A stretch of DNA of 64,000 nucleotides from Moringa oleifera (Eukaryota > Streptophyta > Magnoliopsida > Brassicales > Moringaceae), in contig JAJFZO010000256.1 of NCBI GenBank assembly GCA_021397835.1, positions 692,001 to 756,000 on the forward strand. The letters are read 5' to 3'. Both the position numbers and the translations under genes were made by a program. Shown here one piece after another: positions 60,940 to 64,000 of the stretch; positions within the stretch are counted from its first letter, which is position 1; each line of letters opens with the position of its first letter. The notes under the pieces are model-generated. The model ran no database searches. It saw nothing but the letters and a program-made list of their open reading frames with translations, and had not been told where the DNA came from.

Positions 60940-62219
60940 ATTAAATGATACCTTCGAAGCATACTGAAATGGCACATGAATACCCTCTGTCCCCATTAAC
61001 ATGTAGCCTGAAGCTATATGTCTCTTCTGAGTTGGTGGTGGCCTGAGTACTGGCTACGGATGCAACGATATAGCTACTGAGGAAAGTAATGGTTAGAGGA
61101 TGAATTGCTGAAATTTGTGTGCTGCTTATGTGACTGACTAACATTATGGAAAAGACAGTAATGCATATTGCATAATCTGACTTTCAGAAACAGTCAAAAA
61201 GCTCAGACTATGTTCTGTTCTTTACAGAATTGTTGGCATTCATGCCCAAGATATTATTATTTGGTAATACTATATTTTTGTGATTGCATGGCCATTTTAA
61301 TCAAAACTCATCCACCTGCCTGAATCCCTCAGAATCTGTAGCCTTTAATGAATTGAGAATCACTAAGCTTCAACTCTACCCTGGTGATGTGGGTATAGGA
61401 AGCAAAATTTTTATTGCAATTTTACTGGCCTCAGGTACCTTGAATCTCTGCAGAGAAAAAGTACAAATCTGTCTGCTGGGCTTCACCAAGATGGTATTAT
61501 GAACCAATGAAATTGTGAAAGAAAGAAGACACAGGCTGAAGGGGAAATTTGTCACCCTTCATGTGAAGATAATCATATTTCTGGTTAACACCCAAATAAG
61601 AAAAACAATTTCTATTGATTTATGCAGACCCAATGTTACATTGTACAAATTTATTGTTTCCACAATGAAAATCCCACGCAACAACAATCACCTAACTCCA
61701 TATAAGTTACAAATCTTGAAAATTATGTAAGACGAGAAACTCAGGACTAAAAAATGTAGGAATCACTTGTACAAAATTCTGTTGGGATGAAGACATGCCT
61801 ACCCACTAAATACCAAAAACCCAAAACTGGAAAAATAGAATTGGAAGGAGAAAGATGAAACCTATTGTTGAATCGGGATACCTTAAGCTATCCTTTTAAT
61901 CACAAAACACTTAGGAAAGCAATCAAAGCTTGGAGAGCTGCAGCTCTGAACTATCTGTATCCCACCATCTTCTACGTCATTTTACCAAAACCAATCACAC
62001 CAAGCCAGAGTCAATCTCATGAAGTTGCTAAATAGAAGGAGATTAGCTCCAGGCTTAAATGAATGAATGCAATACTGATGCTTTTTGCCAAATCAAGTAC
62101 TAAATTCTCGTCTTTGCTTCGATGAATCATTGTTTCAGTGTGGTCGGACAATGCACAAAAATGACCATGTGAAAGGAACACCAACTTTGAAGAGCACTGG
62201 TTCGAAAATGATAATATAA
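60940..62219. other. Convergent region between the SecE-like and transportin genes
   Basis: It presumably holds both 3' UTRs. Composition is moderate. ORFs at 61284-61730 show no recognisable domain. No repeats or RNA genes were recognised. Confidence 0.5.
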
Positions 62220-64000
62220 TCATACTTGATACTGAGACAGCTTGTCCTTCACAGGAGGCTCCAACGCAGACATACACTGATCCCACGCTCCATTCCTCAG
62301 CATCTGCGAGAAAATTCAATCATTTTTCTAATTTTCTGAATGTTCTGGGGGTGTGGGTGGGGCGAAGGTGAAAAGGAAGCAAATCAGGATTTCACCAACC
62401 TGCTTGTAGCCATGCAACACCTGGCAGACTTCATTATGTAGTTCTTCACTTCTTATTTCCTGTAGATAGTAAATCAAGTAAATAATTGAATGTTAATACT
62501 GAAGAGTACATACATGAAAAATGATGATTAATTCCATTCATACATGCCAACTTGCAATAGCTTTGCACATGAAAACCAGTGAACTTAGAGCTCCCGATGG
62601 ATTTGCTCTAACCTGAAAAAGTTTTAAGGAACTCATGAGTGGGTTTGATCATTGGTTGAGTTCTAACAAGACAAATGTAAAAGCAGACACTTACCAATGC
62701 ACATAGACCTCGGAAGGCATCCTCCTTCTCGATATCATCACGTATCCTGTCACAAATAACTTTTCTGAGTACTAGTTGCCAAAGTAATCATCAAGTCCGC
62801 ACAGAGGCAGCAAAGAAAAAGATGTTCCAATCCACATAATAACCAAAATATAGTGACAAAAAGGTATTGACATCAAGAATCAGTAGATAAGACAATTATG
62901 GGAGAAAGGCAAAAAGAAAAAGGAAAGGAACTTACATGGACAAGGCAATGCACCATGACTGCATGAAATGCTCCATGTGTGGTGAAACGAGCTCTGGACA
63001 AACCCATGCGAGTCTCCCCAATGTAATTGCGCTATTTTCGATCAGTGATTTATTAAGCTCCTGCTCAGCATCCAGAGAAGAGATTTAGATGTTTATGTAA
63101 ATACATGCATACATGTGTATAGAAGCATTCACGAAAACAAAAAAGAAACATGCCAGATATTAACAACTGTGGAAGAGATAATCACCTCTGCGTGCTGAAG
63201 GATTGGGACCAAGCATGAGATAACAGCCATCACTACAGGAGAAACTTCTTGTCGAACCTGAAATTCATAACTTCTGTTATTCATTGGGGATAGTGACATC
63301 TATCAGTAACATTAATGCAACCCTTAACTGTTTATCTACAAAATCAGAAACTAACAGGCAGGAAGCCTGCAAGAAAATTCCCATTGTATCCAATTTGAAA
63401 TACGAGACTTTTCATCGCAGAAAAGGCACCAGAAGACTACTTAATCTAGTTTTGCTTCAGCTGTATGACAAGCTCAAGTGCTCATATACCTTAACTGCTA
63501 ACTCCCCAATAGCCCAGCATGCATTATTTGCTACTGAAATGGTTTCCTTCAGCTTAGGAGTACTCTGCATAGTCCATATCTCATGTAAATGTAGCAGTAG
63601 GGAATTAGGATGAGTTAAAAGTCACAAAAGTAAGTTTACTAACCAGTTGCTTGGCTGCAATGTCCAGAAATTCGGATAAACGAGAGTGCAAATGAACAGG
63701 GCATACCTTCATTTTCACCAAATTAACCATACATTAAGCTTAAAATAGAAATAAAACATTTAGCAGCATAATTTGAAACTTAAAGTAGCCACCACATGCC
63801 TTTTGGCCCGGTAGTACCTAGTTTTTTCTTCTTGAAAGTATAAAAGGCTCATAAATCTCATTATGAAGTGAAGACTAAGCACATGCATGTCATTTAAATT
63901 AAGGTTGACTGATAGATGCATTTCAACTTACTCTTGCAAGGTCCCCAAGAAGTGCAAAGGCACTTTGTCGGACATCAGAAGCATCATCTGTGCAACATTG
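62220..64000 (-). CDS. TRN1: Transportin-1 / importin beta-2, 3' part (5' cut by window edge)
   Basis: Minus-strand exons, in gene order: >64000-63932, 63706-63644, 63564-63490, 63257-63186, 63060-62936, 62746-62695, 62612-62544, 62459-62400 and 62303-62220. They encode HEAT-repeat sequence such as [56 protein letters not shown] and [20 protein letters not shown]. The protein ends [20 protein letters not shown] and then LSQYQV, the typical C-terminus of transportin-1. This karyopherin imports PY-NLS cargoes such as hnRNP-like proteins into the nucleus in a Ran-dependent way; in Arabidopsis TRN1 (At2g16950) also affects microRNA loading. About 200 C-terminal residues are visible. No disabling change is seen. 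Confidence 0.93.

Noticed and set aside
1..64000. CRISPR arrays, tRNA or rRNA genes, prokaryotic operons
   Set aside because: No spaced direct repeats, cloverleaf-like sequence or rRNA signature was seen; the window is clearly plant nuclear DNA.

Overview
This window is nuclear DNA from a flowering plant, most likely a eudicot. Genes are split by GT-AG introns, intergenic DNA is very AT-rich, and the gene set is plant-specific: several pentatricopeptide repeat (PPR) proteins, a DYW protein and a polyamine-uptake-type permease. The species cannot be named from sequence alone. All functions below come from reading conserved motifs; no database search was run.

Layout, left to right. (1) 91-9723 (+) is the 3' part of an ATR checkpoint kinase gene. 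It ends tail-to-tail with a PPR-SMR gene (9873-11397, -). That gene is head-to-head with an E-type PPR gene resembling MEF9 (11542-13581, +), with only 144 bp between the two start codons. (2) 15403-19415 (+) is a five-exon WD40 gene of the DCAF8 type (CUL4-DDB1 substrate receptor). (3) 19922-43484 (-) is an array of four consecutive major facilitator genes of the HIAT1/TetA-like type (Arabidopsis MEE15 group), each built from 14 small exons. Copies 1, 2 and 4 read as intact. Copy 3 is a pseudogene with several stops, a frameshift and a lost splice acceptor. Copies 3 and 4 are the two halves of a recent segmental duplication. (4) 45478-45870 (+) is a small unrecognised protein. (5) 46924-49335 (+) is an intronless PPR-DYW gene whose DYW domain lacks the catalytic glutamate. 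(6) 50119-50652 (-) is an unrecognised small acidic-tailed protein. (7) 54402-55796 (+) is a polyamine/amino-acid permease (PUT/LAT type) with a perfect 142-bp tandem duplication in its presumed 5' intron. (8) 56832-58497 (+) is a PP2A B' (B56) regulatory subunit, with a 31-base C run in its intron. (9) 59971-60939 (+) is a five-exon SecE-family translocase subunit that no single long ORF reveals. (10) 62220-64000 (-) is the 3' part of a transportin-1 (importin beta-2) gene.

The genes are mostly unrelated housekeeping functions: DNA-damage signalling, organelle RNA processing, nuclear import, plastid translocation, phosphatase targeting and ubiquitin ligase adaptors. They are not an operon-like pathway. 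From memory of the Arabidopsis map, the order matches two regions combined: At2g16950 (transportin), At2g16970-16990 (MFS tandem) and At2g17033 (PPR-SMR) on one side, At4g35130 (DYW PPR) and At4g35140 (WD40) on the other. This suggests an unfractionated ancestral block. The most dynamic part is the MFS array, which shows tandem duplication, pseudogenization, a MITE-like insertion and an in-frame loop duplication. I found no convincing evidence of a wholly new biological system.
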